Origin: Limnanthes douglasii subsp. nivea | Taxonomy: Eukaryota; Streptophyta; Magnoliopsida; Brassicales; Limnanthaceae | Direction: 5' to 3' | Assembly: GCA_036936605.1 (NCBI GenBank) | Contig: JAUPFV010000002.1 | Location: 218,847,546 to 218,911,545 of the forward strand | DNA length: 64,000 nucleotides | Shown: positions 20,721 through 31,195 of the stretch, piece by piece | Layout: each line of letters begins with the position of its first letter | How positions within the stretch are numbered: position 1 is the first letter of the stretch | Made by a program: the position numbers and the translations under genes | Notes under the pieces: model-generated | The model's database searches: none | What the model saw: the letters and a program-made list of their open reading frames with translations, nothing else | Told to the model about the DNA's origin: nothing

Positions 20721-22360
20721 ATGGAAGAGCAAGGGGACGATTTTGTTAACAACTTCAAGGAAAATCTGGTGGACGACGATTATCGGAATGATATGGAATA
20801 CGAGGCACATGGGGGCCAATGAGTCGGAGACACTTTTGATGACTCAGATCTGTTGGCTCGAAGGAACAAACTGTTGTTGGAGATTGAAAGATTGAAGGCA
20901 GAAAAGGAAACTATTCAGGCAAATCTTCGCTCCGAGGTGAGAAGGGAGCCAAACAGTGGAAAAGAGGAGCGCGAAACTGATTTTCGGAGTAAATCCAGGG
21001 ATGATAGATATAGAGGATATGAACGACGATCTTCGAGGAGGAAAGAAAAACGACGTCTGGAGTCATCTGAATCGAGCGACTATTCTCGTTACAGCTCGTC
21101 AGAGTCATCTCATAGGAAAAATCACAGAAATAAAAGACATGGTCGGGGACACGCAGATTACCAAAGAGGAAGGAGCTCGAAGAGGAAATCTCCGAGGGAG
21201 AAGAGTTATGATCCTCGAGTTAAAGAGCGGGGTTATGGCCAAACAAATTTTCCCGCCAAAAACCAAAATGTTGGCCAGGGAAATTCGGAGTGACAGCATC
21301 AATATACTCTACCATCCGAGGAGGGACTGTATTTTACGAGCAATGAGAACTTGATGCTTATCGGACGGGTCATAATTAAAGAGCTTCTCCTTTGTCCCCG
21401 GAAATTTTGGTGGGCAATCTCTCAAAGCATTTCAATATCTCGAAGTTATAAAAGTTCGATGGGACACAAGACCCTGATAACCACATCGAGCAATTCAAAA
21501 ACTTCATGATTAACTTCGATGACGATGATAAATTGTTAAGTAAAGCGTTTTTCCAGACCTTCAAGGGGGTAGCTTCTAAGTGGTATAATAGGCTTCCGCA
21601 GGGCTCGATAAAGAATTTCGACATGTTCTAGAATATCTCCAGACATCACTTTGTGGGGAGCAAAACGTTCAGAGCTAACGAAGATACGACAATCTATTGT
21701 AGACAAAAAGTGGGGGAAATCTTGAAGAATTATACCAATCGATTCGTCAAAACGAAAATAGACATGGAGTATTGTAAAGATTCAGTGGCACTTGCAGCTT
21801 TCAGGATGGGCCTACTCCCCGGACTATTAAAGGACACGGTGGCGGAGAGCCAGGCCATGACCTTCGGAGCATTATTGGATCAGGTTGAGAAAAGAATTTT
21901 GGTGGAGGAGACTCAGGCATCTGAGAAAGGATCCGGTGATCAATTGGATCAGAACCAGTTTCAGAGATCTGAGCCTAGTAACCAAGGTCCTCGTGCCAAT
22001 GTTTAGGCCAAAAGTACGGGTCAGTATCCGCCGAGGCAGAAAACAAACCCACAATATTATGGCAACCAGCAAAATTATAATCAAGGGGCCATACCAATGT
22101 CGAACAAGTGGCTTCGACCAGACTATTTTGCGGAGTTAACAGAAAATTTTGCCATTATGTTTGATAAGGCAAGATCCACAGTGCCGTTCATGACGCCTTT
22201 TCCTATTCAGACTCCGAGGGAAAGCAGAAGTGTTAACAAGTATTGTAAGTATCACGAGGATATTGGGCACGACACCAAGGACTGCATAACTTTGAAAAAA
22301 GAAGTGCAAGCTTTGATCGAGAATGGAATGTTGTTAGAGTTTCTCAAAAAGCACTCCTAG
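20721..22360 (+). pseudogene. gag of element A, broken
   Basis: Starts at ATG 20721 (MEEQGDDFVNNF), with an in-frame TGA at 20820. An Arg/Ser/Glu-rich region (SRDDRYRGYERRSSRRKE) follows to a stop at 21291. After a frame change the conserved gag core appears (DPDNHIEQFKNF, KWYNRLPQGSIKNF), with a TAG after FDMF, then VALAAFRMGLLPGLL. A zinc-binding box, CKYHEDIGHDTKDC (Cys-His-His-Cys), lies at about 22240-22280. Gag packages element RNA into particles. At least two stops and one shift prevent that here. Confidence 0.82.
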
Positions 22361-22369
22361 AATAATGCT

Positions 22370-23344
22370 GTGGTAAAGGTTGTTCCAAAAAACGCTGATA
22401 CAGCCATGGTGATTTCCGAGGAGGTTGATGCTTTTGATATTGAGCAATAGTATCTGGATCCCAAGGAGGGAAGGAACAACGTAAATGTGGTGGAGGAAAT
22501 CATTCCGAGGGGGAGAGTAAACGACCTCTGTGCTTTCTTTGAGTCACTGGCAATCTTCAGAGAGGATACCATCGCTGGGAATTCTAATAGCTCGCGGAAA
22601 AGGCATATGGTCAATCTGACTACCCAGATTGAAGCAGGGGTGTCGGCACAAATGCACCGATTACCCTTCCGTATCATATGTTTTGATGATGACGACATGC
22701 GAAATGTCGCGTGCACGCACGAAGATACGATGGTGATTGCCGCGGGTATTGCTGGTGATCAAGTTCATAAGATACTTGTTGATACAGGAAGTTCAACGAA
22801 CATCTTGTTTATGAGCATTTACAGGAGACTTTCTGACCCACCGGTTATACGACGATCGGAAAGAACTATAGTAGGATTTACCGGTGCCATATCAGTGGTT
22901 GTGGGATAATTTCAGTGTGTGGTCGAGTTAAGTCGTGGGCCGTTCAAGAAGGAGGTGGAATTATTGTTCATTGTTGACGACGCACCAACTTCGTATAATG
23001 CAATTTTGGGTCGCTCTTGGCTGTCCCGAATGCATGGTGTGATTTCGACGGTGTATCAATATCTTAAATATATGGTAGGCAACAATATCGGGACAATCAG
23101 GAGCAGGCAGAAGATAGCCCGCGAATGTTACCAGATCGCTTTATCTTCGAAGGGAGTTCGGGGAGAAATATCGGACAAAGCATATCAATTAAAGGGGCCT
23201 CCCTCGGAAATCATTCTGTGTTATGATCCGAGGGAGACCCCCGGATTTCTGATCTCAGAAGAAGATTCCGAGGAACATAAATTTGGAGAGGGAAATTTTT
23301 TGAAGATTGGAGTAAACTTTCTTTTGAGTTCAGAGAAAGATTAA
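22370..23344 (+). pseudogene. Protease region of element A, broken
   Basis: An aspartic protease is shown by KILVDTGSSTNILF (active-site DTG at about 22780) followed by NAILGRSWLS. Stops occur after DIEQ, after AISVVVG and after SSEKD. The catalytic triplet is still intact in this copy. Confidence 0.78.
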
Positions 23345-23370
23345 TTACGTTTTTTTCTAACAAACTCGAT

Positions 23371-24753
23371 ATGTTTGCTTGGTGTGCACAGGATGTTACT
23401 GGAGTACCATCAGAGATAATGTGTCATAAACTTTCGGTACAACTTGATGTTCGATCCATTGTCCAGAAAAGGAGACCAGTTTCTCAGGAGAAGGCTGCAG
23501 CTATTCTGTTGGAAGTAGAAAGGCTATTAAGCATAGGCCACATTCGCGAGTTGCATTATCCTGTATGGGCCTTGAATCCAGTCTTAGTCAGGAAAAAGAA
23601 TGGCAAGTGGAGAATGTGCATGGACTTCACAGACTTAAACAGAGCTTGTCCTAAGGATCTATTTCCGGGGCCCCGCATTGATCAGTTAGTAGACTCGACT
23701 TCGGGCAATCGATTGTTATGTTTCATGGACGCGTATTCAAGATATAATCAAATCTGGTTGGATGCACAAGATGAAAAGAGCACATCCTTTATTACCGGGA
23801 GAGGGTTATATTGTTACAAGGTGATGCCATTTGGCCTAAAAAATGCAGGGGCAACTTATCAGCGCATGGTCAACAAAACCTTTGAGGGATAAATTGGTCT
23901 GAATGTGGAAGCGTATATCGATGATATGCTTGTCAAGAGTTTGCGGGACGAAGATCATTTTGCTGACATGGAGGAGACTCTTAATAATTTGAGTAAGGTC
24001 AATTTGAAACTGAACCCGGAAAAGTGTGTTTTTGGGGTACGATCGGGAAAGTTCCTTGGATATATGATAAGTGAAAAAGGCATCAAGGCTGACCCAGACT
24101 AGATAAAAGCTTTAATCACCATGACTGCACCTCGAAATATCAAGGAAGTCCAGATCTTGACAGGGAGATTGGCAGCGCTGAATAGATTCATTTCTTGATC
24201 ATCGGACAAATGTGCACCTTTCTTTAAGGTATTACGAAACGCGAAACAATTTAATTGGATTGATGAGTGTTCAGCAGCTTTTCGCCAAATTCAGGAATAT
24301 TTGACATCCCCTGATATACCGTCTAAACCATTGGTGGGGGAAAGATTAATTATCTACGTAGCAGTCTCAGATTGTGCGGTCAGTGCTGTTTTACTCCGAG
24401 AAGAGGACTCTCTTTTGAAACCTATCTACAATGTCAGTAAGTGTTTGTTGGATGCAGAGAAACGATATCTCAAATTGGAGAAGGTAGCCTTGGCTTTGGT
24501 GACAGCTGCCCGAAAGATGAGACCTTACTTCCAGGCACATCATATAGTTGTTCGAACGACATTCCCTTTAAAAGGTTTGTTACAAAGGCCCGATATTTAT
24601 GGGAGGATGACTAAATGGTCAGTAGAATTGGGAGATTTTGACATAACATTTGAGCCTCGAACGACGATAAAAGCTCAAGTTTTGGCTGAATTTTTGGTTG
24701 AATTCCATTCAGACAGATATGACAAGGAGTTCATGGACCATTTGATGACATAG
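23371..24753 (+). pseudogene. Reverse transcriptase and RNase H of element A, broken
   Basis: Begins FAWCAQDVTGVPSEI and continues through NPVLVRKKNGKWRMCMDFTD, FMDAYSRYNQI, MPFGLKNAGATYQRMVN and the catalytic YIDDMLVK at about 23915. The connecting TGRLAALNRFIS and the RNase H start (LIIYVAVSDCAVSAVL), with YLKLEKVALALV, follow to SRMTKW-like GRMTKWSVELGDFDI. Stops sit after NKTFEG, ADPD and RFIS, where related copies have Gln or Arg codons, consistent with C-to-T decay. The last stop is after HLMT. Confidence 0.88.
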
Positions 24754-24758
24754 AATGG

Positions 24759-25500
24759 TTGGTACGAACGGATGGAGGGTCAAATAACTCTGGAAGTGGT
24801 GCGGGTGTCCAATTAATTTCTCCTGAGGGGATAGCTATGTTTCAAGCTATTCGATTTGGTTTCAAGGAAACTAACAATGAAGCGGAGTATGAGGCAGCAC
24901 TGGCGGGTTTGCGTTTAGCTCGGATATGTGGGGCCAAAAAGATTAAAATGATCAGTGACTCACAACTGGTGATAAACCAAGCTTTGGGGGATTCTGAGGC
25001 TAGAAAAGATAAGCTGATACAATATCTGAAAGCATTAAAAGCTTTGGTGTCTGAGTTCGATGGGGTCAAATATGAACATGTTCGAAGAGAGGCAAATGCC
25101 GTCCCGGATTCTTTGGCCACAGCCTCGCGGACGGAGGGATACCCATGGGTCTTAATTCAGGAGCATCCTTCGGTCATGATCGATGTGGATCATTCAATGA
25201 ACATTACAGAGGTAAGCAATATGATCACAAATGATTGGAGGTCAGAAATTATTGACTTCTTGGAAAACGATACTTTACTTGCTGGAAAGTACGAGGCTAG
25301 GAAGCTCAGTTTCAAGTCTCACGGGTATATCATGTTGGGAGGCGTTCTGTATAAGAAATCTCTGAGCCGACCATTACTAAGGTGTCTGAACAAGGATGAG
25401 TCGCAGTTTTTCCTATCGGAATTGCACGATGGGGAAGGTTCAGCCCATTGCGGGTATAAGGTGTTAATTCGACGGGTGTTTCTGGCTGGTTATTATTGGC
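24759..25500 (+). pseudogene. Archaeal-type RNase H and integrase zinc finger of element A
   Basis: RTDGGSNNSGSGAGVQLISP, then NNEAEYEAALAGLRLA, SDSQLVINQALG and RREANAVPDSLATAS give a second RNase H with its D-E-D residues. This extra domain defines the Tat lineage. An integrase HHCC-type start (ELHDGEGSAHCGYKVL, AGYYWPP) follows and is then cut off near 25508. Confidence 0.85.
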
Positions 25501-25508
25501 CGCCTATT

Positions 25509-25693
25509 TCTTTGGCCGCAAAATCTTTCTACACACTAAAGAGAAGAGTCTCAGAAAATTGGGACCAAATTGGGAGGGCCCTTATGAAGTAACAGAGAAA
25601 GTAAAACAGGGCACGTATCAATTAAAAGACAAAGAAGGGAGATATTTGCGGCTTCCATGGAACATTGAACACTTAAAATTGTATCTTGAATGA
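25509..25693 (+). pseudogene. Integrase C-terminus of element A; catalytic core deleted
   Basis: RKIFLHTKEKSLRKLGPNW, then GPYEVTEKVKQGTYQLKD and the final NIEHLKLYLE before a TGA. It abuts the YYWPP end of the zinc finger. In element B about 800 bp lie between these two points, so the CxxC half of the finger and the whole D-D-E core are missing, and the reading frame changes at the join. Confidence 0.85.
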
Positions 25694-25754
25694 GGAGTTA
25701 TTTAGAACGTAATATTTGTATTTTTCTGTATCTCCTGGTTACAAAACATAGCGA

Positions 25755-25806
25755 GGGCATACTCTTTCCTACCCTGATAGGTACAGGAAGGTTTTAACGA
25801 GGTGTC
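25755..25806 (+). other. Conserved post-pol motif, element A
   Basis: GGGCATACTCTTTCCTACCC, then an A-specific variant of the middle (TGATAGGTACAGGAAGG) and TTTTAACGAGGTGTC, 62 bp after the pol stop. Confidence 0.6.
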
Positions 25807-25845
25807 ACTATGAGCTGCTTAATACAACGTATTGTTTTTGCCTTA

Positions 25846-26105
25846 GCCGTTATTTGGGTCACAATATTTGTGCCTCGAATTGTTTAATACTTCGAATTAT
25901 CATTTGTGCCTCGAATTGCTTAACCTTTACACTATTATTTGGGTCACAATATTTTGTGCCTCAAATTTCTTGATGCCTCGAATTATTATTTGGGTCGTAA
26001 TATTTTGGGCCCCGAATTTCTTGCTTCGAACTATTATTTGGGTCGCAGTATCTTGTGCTTCAAATTTCTTACTGCCTCGAACTATTAGTTGTGCCCCAAA
26101 TTTCT
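25846..26105. repeat. Degenerate tandem repeat between pol and the antisense gene of A
   Basis: Four to five units combine TTATTTGGGTCACAATATTT with TGTGCCTCGAATTTCTT and GCCTCGAATTATT; spacing is about 45-80 bp. Not seen in B or C. Confidence 0.65.
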
Positions 26106-26356
26106 ATGACGCAAGTCGGTATAGATTAAGTTTTCAATGAATATTATGATGCGAGTTGGAAAACATTTATGTTAGCACGACAGTTATTAAATTACATGAT
26201 TAACATCAAAAAGCTGTGGCATACACAAAAATCCGAGGAGTGCATCCCCTCGCATAAAGTAAGAAGGGCTACACAAATCTCCTTAGCAAGTGTCAAAAAT
26301 CGCCTTACAAGGTCTTATACACAAAAAATCCAAACTGTGCTACCATTTTTTCCTAA

Positions 26357-29250
26357 CTACTCGGATTTGTCCGGGGCATGACTTTCTTCAGAGTCTGATG
26401 ACTCACTCTCACTCTTAGTCTCACTCACGACAATATGAGGAGGACGGAGATCTAGGGACACGAGCTTCCAAAACCTGCCTAAGTCATATTCAGGGCGCTC
26501 TGTATGAATTTGAGTTATCAGGCCTGCTCGAACTGTAGCATCTCGAGCAGCAAGGTTGTTTGTACACTTAGCCGCATAGGCATTCACGGCCTTCACTTTC
26601 TCCTCCTCCAACTGCCGAGGAAAATCTTCGATTCGCTTCACCAATTTTTCTCCGTCCTTAAAAATATTTTCATAGTCATCACAACAATCGCTAAATCCCT
26701 TGTGTGCCACTTCATGAGCCTTTTGGATATTCGATCAGGAGTTTCTCTTGGGCCCCCGTATTCTTTTGGTAGAGGTCCCTTTCTTCATGGCAGCATCTTT
26801 CGAGTATGATGACGTAATTCTCAAAAGCAGATAGTTTTTCATACAGTGCATCTGCTTGGCTCTCCAGAATGACATATTGTTTCTTTGACTCTTTAAGTTG
26901 CGAAGAGACCAGAGCTGCCTTAAACTTGTAATGGTGTTTTCGATTCTCTAGATGCTGCATTTTCTTTCCCCTATTGACAGAAGTGTACAACAAGCTCTGA
27001 AGACTTACTGAAAATTTATCATCAAGAGGAACTTCGAAGGAACTGGTGGGTGAGCCTAAGGCTGCGGGGTCAAAATTCGATGATTCCCCCACTAATTTAT
27101 TAAGGTCAACATGTTGAGGAGGTTTACTTCGAGGGATCGACAGTGGAGCTAAAATAGGGGGATCTTCGATGGGGACTGGATGTGAAGCCTGGGTGAGAGG
27201 AGTAATGGGTGTCAAGTTTGAGTTCTGTTTGGGAGAATTATCTCCCACCTCATTTTCAGGTTCACCTGATGCCCTTTGGGGCTCAATTTCTTGGGCAGGT
27301 TCGGGGGCGTTGTCTTGCGTTTTGCCATCCTCGGATAACTCCTGGATGGGCTCTAGGGCAGCTTCGTTCTCTTTTTCTTTGGTTGAAGAGTCTTTCTTCT
27401 TCCGAGGATGGACAAACTTTTTGGGGGAAAAGCTGGGATTGGGAGTCACTTTGTTGGCCGAGGAGGATGGCTCTTGGTTGGTGACTACCACTTTTTGCTG
27501 CTCCTTTTTTGTAGGCATTTCCTCATCGGATTCACCCAAGTGACTTTTAGCACAAGAACGCTTCAGAAGGTAAATTACTATATCCTTCTTAGTCACTCGC
27601 TCCATCACTTCATCTTGAGAAAGGGGGGTCATCAGCTCTTTTATTGTTGTCCCTAAAGCACATGCGAAATCTATTTTCCCTATTCTCCTTGGCCCATTCG
27701 CTGAGCTTGGTGAAGATGGTAGTGGCACTCTCTACGTGGTCGATAAATGGTTTTGAGACACCAGTCATAGCTACAAATATACCAAGTTAGAACCCCATTA
27801 TTCGACGGGTGACCATAAGTAAAATAGTTCGAGGACTTACATTTGTTGGTCCACAGGAGAGTTAATTTGTGAGGATTCTAAGGGGTTGATTCTGAGCCTG
27901 TCTCCCAATGGTCTGAGAAAAAGATGAATTGCTTTCTCCACTTCTTGTCAGCTTCTAGCAAGTCCTTCAATAATTTCTGCCTTCGACTAAAGGTTAATGA
28001 ATAAAATGGGAAGAAAGGATTTTTAGCCAAGCCAGATAGTCCGATGAGCTGCTCCAACTAAAATTCTTGGCCTGAGATTCTCGACGCCATGATGCAGGCC
28101 ATCAGTGTGAACCACATGTTGGGACCGGCTTGAGAAGGGCAAAGACCAATCTTAGCAAAGTATTCAATGAAAAATGGGTCTAAAGGAAATCTTAGTCCCC
28201 AATTCATGATTTCGGTATACACGACAAGTTCATTATCCCTCACTGATAATGGGGTCTCTCCCTCAGAGGGGAACCTAATGTCGATGTACGAAAGAATACA
28301 GCACCGAGTCCTCAACAACATTTCTTCCAAAGGAGAAAAGTACTTGTATGATATGTTGTGAAGAGCAACCAAATGTTTGTTCTTGATCTCTTGGATATTG
28401 TTGCCTACAATGGCATCAAGTTCCAAGGGAAGAGTTATGTCTCCTTTTGACTTGGGGGCAATTCGGTTTGCCTGCTCTTCGGATATTATTGGAGAAGCAA
28501 TGGGAATTTCGCTCGATGACTCAGCCGGAATATCGATGACTTTGTGTTGATCAGTGACCTGAAATGCTTGAGTAGATGGCTTAAGATTGTCCGAGGCGAT
28601 GGGCTTTTTGTTAGATGACTCTACAGGAATCTCAATGCCTTTGCTCTGATCAACAACCTGGATAGCTTGAGTAGATGGCTCAGTATTGTCTGAGGCAATG
28701 GCCTTCCCTTTAGCAGCTAAGGCTTTGTTACGAAGCTCCCGAATCTTGTCTTCGGTAATGATAGTTTTCCCTGGGGAAAATCGGGGACTTCCAGTTGCCG
28801 TTATCGATGAAGTGGTTGGAAGACTTGACACCGGATTACCGGTCCTTGGAAGAGAAGTGTCCACCACCACATCTCGAGGAGGTTCTGGGGTAGTTGGTGG
28901 CACTTCTTTAGCACGTTTTCGCTCTTGTGAATGCTTATCTTTATGGTATCTTTTTCTCTTTCCTGATGAGTGCTTGTGGTGTTTTTCTTTCCCCATTAGT
29001 CCAAGGGTGGTGTGATTGGAGATTTGGTTTTGTTGTGATATTTTGAAGGGAATGATGGCTGTTGAATTTTCAGGGGGGGGGGGCACAAACCGTAAGATGT
29101 AGTAATATCAGGTGGGGGTTGAGGCTCAATGTATTCACCAACAGCAACCTTCTCTTCAAATTTCTTGCTAATAAACAGCCACTCTAGAATCCGACGAGGT
29201 TTATAAGCCAGCTTTCTCTCTCTAGAAATCTTAGGATGTAAAGTTTGCAA
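26357..29250 (-). pseudogene. Antisense gene of element A, nearly complete but broken
   Basis: Starts near 29250 (MQTLHPKISRERKL). A G-run near 29085 shifts the frame into a Lys/His-rich region (KEKHHKHSSGKRKRYHKDKH). Then come a Ser/Pro/Thr-rich linker with duplicated IASDN.PSTQA segments and the hydrophobic Transposase_28-like block (YTEIMNWGLRFPLDPFFIEY, MWFTLMACIMASRISG), a stop, and NPFFPFYSLTFSRRQKLLKD. A 70-bp intron (27771-27840) leads to exon 2 (TGVSKPFIDHVESA), a Lys/Glu/Pro-rich stretch, a long helical coiled-coil-like region (about 26960-26720) and an acidic Ser-rich end (SESESSDSEESHAPDKSE). It is transcribed opposite to gag-pol, as are antisense ORFs known in Tat/Grande-type elements. 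Function unknown; nuclear location is suggested only by the basic tracts. Confidence 0.78.
27771..27840 (-). other. Intron of the antisense gene of A
   Basis: 70 bp, donor GTAAGT, acceptor TTTGTAG, at the site equivalent to introns in the other copies. Confidence 0.7.
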
Positions 29251-29857
29251 TGCTAAGGAGGAAAATCAGTGTTTATAGAGGATAATGGGCTTTTCGGGTC
29301 AGTCAAGCTTGGGGACATTTTCTATTGTTTGCCTAGGGGCATTATGGGTACCCTAGGTGCAAAATTATTAACAGAAAAAACGCGGGAGAAACTATAGAGG
29401 CATAATCCAGGAATATGAAACGATCTCTAAAAAGATGCGCTGACAAGAAAGTACGACTGCTGACGTCACACCTTTATGATTCAATCATTGCAATGTCTTA
29501 GCATAGTATTGCTGACTATGATATGCTGCCACAGTAAATTCCAACGGGCGACGTTACCAAGGCCTGAATCAGTCCTTATTAAGACATTGCAAAGATTGGG
29601 GGGCTACTGGTTGATAAGAGGTAAAAATAAGTCTATATTCGAAGGACGCAATTGTTTGGGAGACATTCTTTCAAAGGGACATGTAGCACTTAAAGCATTG
29701 TTCAAAGAGCACGTTCGAGGGAGCGGATTTGCGAGGAGGCATTTAGCAGTAAAAAAGGAGTTATCCGAGGAGAAGATGTTCGAGGAAGCGGATCTTCGAA
29801 GAGGGTTGAAATGAACAATGGAGATTTCTTTGCAGTCCCAACGAAAATATTTTCACT

Positions 29858-29873
29858 AGGACCGGGGGGCTAC
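29858..29873 (+). other. Polypurine tract of element A
   Basis: AGGACCGGGGGGCTAC directly before the 3' LTR. The GGGGCTAC ending is also found in element B. Confidence 0.75.
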
Positions 29874-30337
29874 TGATGAGGGAGAATAAAAGACATGGTA
29901 AAATTGCAAAGAAGAGGTTTGTTAGGAGAGAATTGTAAAGAAGAAGTTTGTTAGGAGATAATTGTAAAGAAGAAGTTTATTAGGAGAGAATTGTAAATAA
30001 GAAGTTTGTTAGGAGAGAATTGTAAAGGAGAAATTATATTAGGGGAAAAACTGTATAAACTAGAGAAGATATAGCTATTATGAGAATGTGAAAAGATATA
30101 GGGACCCAAAATATAATAAACGGGAATTAAAGCGTGTGGGACCCGCAAATATACTATAAAAGGACCACACACGCTTCACAGATCCCGAGATGAATATAAT
30201 ACTACTTTCTCTCTCTACTTATGCTGGTACTTACTTTCTCTCTCTAAAAATATTCATTAGCTAAGTTCTTTAGTCTATTTTGGAACTAGAAGATCTTCGT
30301 AACACAAAATCACCCTTGAGCATTCTTCAAACTCTTC

Positions 30338-30338
<1 letters not shown>
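29874..30338 (+). repeat. 3' LTR of element A
   Basis: 465 bp, TGATGAGGGAG to CTCTTCA. It carries four 29-bp units where the 5' LTR has three; this accounts exactly for the 29-bp length difference. The TATA box is at 30154-30163. Confidence 0.93.

Positions 30339-30343
<5 letters not shown>
30339..30343. repeat. Target-site duplication of element A, right
   Basis: AATTA, identical to 20202-20206. Confidence 0.9.

Positions 30344-30390
<47 letters not shown>
30342..30390. repeat. TA microsatellite
   Basis: About 24 TA units, directly at the right insertion site of element A. Confidence 0.95.
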
Positions 30391-30395
<5 letters not shown>

Positions 30396-30635
30396 TAAAA
30401 TTTAATATATAATTGAGAAAAAGAAGAAGTAAACATTTGACCTGCTCTCAACCGTACAAATACTCTATTTCATACTATTATAATAAATTTAGAGGATAAC
30501 ATATTTGACATAAATATTTTTGGACTTTCCTCCAATTTCTAAGATTTCGATCTTCACGCCTGTTCTTCTTCTTCACGTTGAGATCGATGCTTTCGATCTT
30601 CTTCAACTAATCTTCTTCTTCTTAACGTTTTGACA

Positions 30636-31136
30636 ATGGAGTTTGCGGAAGAGTAATCTTCATCTCTGGTTTTGGGAAACAAGGAAAACAAAAATAGCGA
30701 ATCATCTAAAAAATTTGACGCAAATATTGTGAAAAGAAGCAAAGACGTTCCTGACTCAACCTTTCACCCTGATGAAATCATGCAAAAAACAGACCATGTT
30801 TCAATCCATTATAGTGCATATGGGAAGGATAGTTTGGTCAAGAATTCTAAAACCACTCTGATCAGAAAGTTAGCCGAAGGTCTTCCCAAACGCTCTACTC
30901 TTGTAGAGTTCTTCACTTCTTTAAAATTCCAAAGCGACTACAGTTATAAGATATGGGACTTGCGTCATATACTGATCGAATTCGATAATAAGGATGGTGT
31001 TGCTACTCTCTGGTCCAAGGCCTATTGGATAATGGGTAGTTCTGTGATGAGAATATTAAGTTGGTCGCCAGACTTCAATATTAAATACGAAAATCCAAGT
31101 TCATTAGTCTGGGTCAGGATTGGTAACGTTATGTAA
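30636..31136 (+). pseudogene. LINE ORF1 with DUF4283 domain
   Basis: ATG at 30636 (MEFAEE), in-frame TAA at 30654, then open for 154 codons. LIRKLAEGLPKRSTLVEFF, KIWDLRHILIEFDN and RILSWSPDFN match the DUF4283 domain of plant LINE ORF1 proteins, which bind nucleic acid. The zinc-knuckle part usually following DUF4283 is missing, since the frame stops soon after SLVWVRIGNVM. Confidence 0.8.
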
Positions 31137-31195
31137 ACTCATCATTAAATCTTTGAATTATCATGACAAAATGAGACATCATTCTTACTCTGACA

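Larger units (their letters stand above)
20207..30338 (+). mobile_element. Tat-lineage Ty3/gypsy retrotransposon, element A
   Basis: 10,132 bp, bounded by TG...CA LTRs (20207-20642 and 29874-30338), with AATTA duplicated at 20202-20206 and 30339-30343. It has a primer-binding site, a gag/pol region in the usual Ty3/gypsy order, an archaeal-type RNase H between RNase H and integrase (the mark of the Tat lineage), a long antisense gene, and a polypurine tract before the 3' LTR. The LTRs differ at about 20 sites plus one 29-bp repeat unit. All coding parts are broken and the integrase core is deleted. Confidence 0.95.

Noticed and set aside
27169..27656. Overlapping plus-strand frames of 80-125 codons
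   Set aside because: They mirror the low-complexity, Ser/Pro/Glu-rich part of the antisense gene of A.
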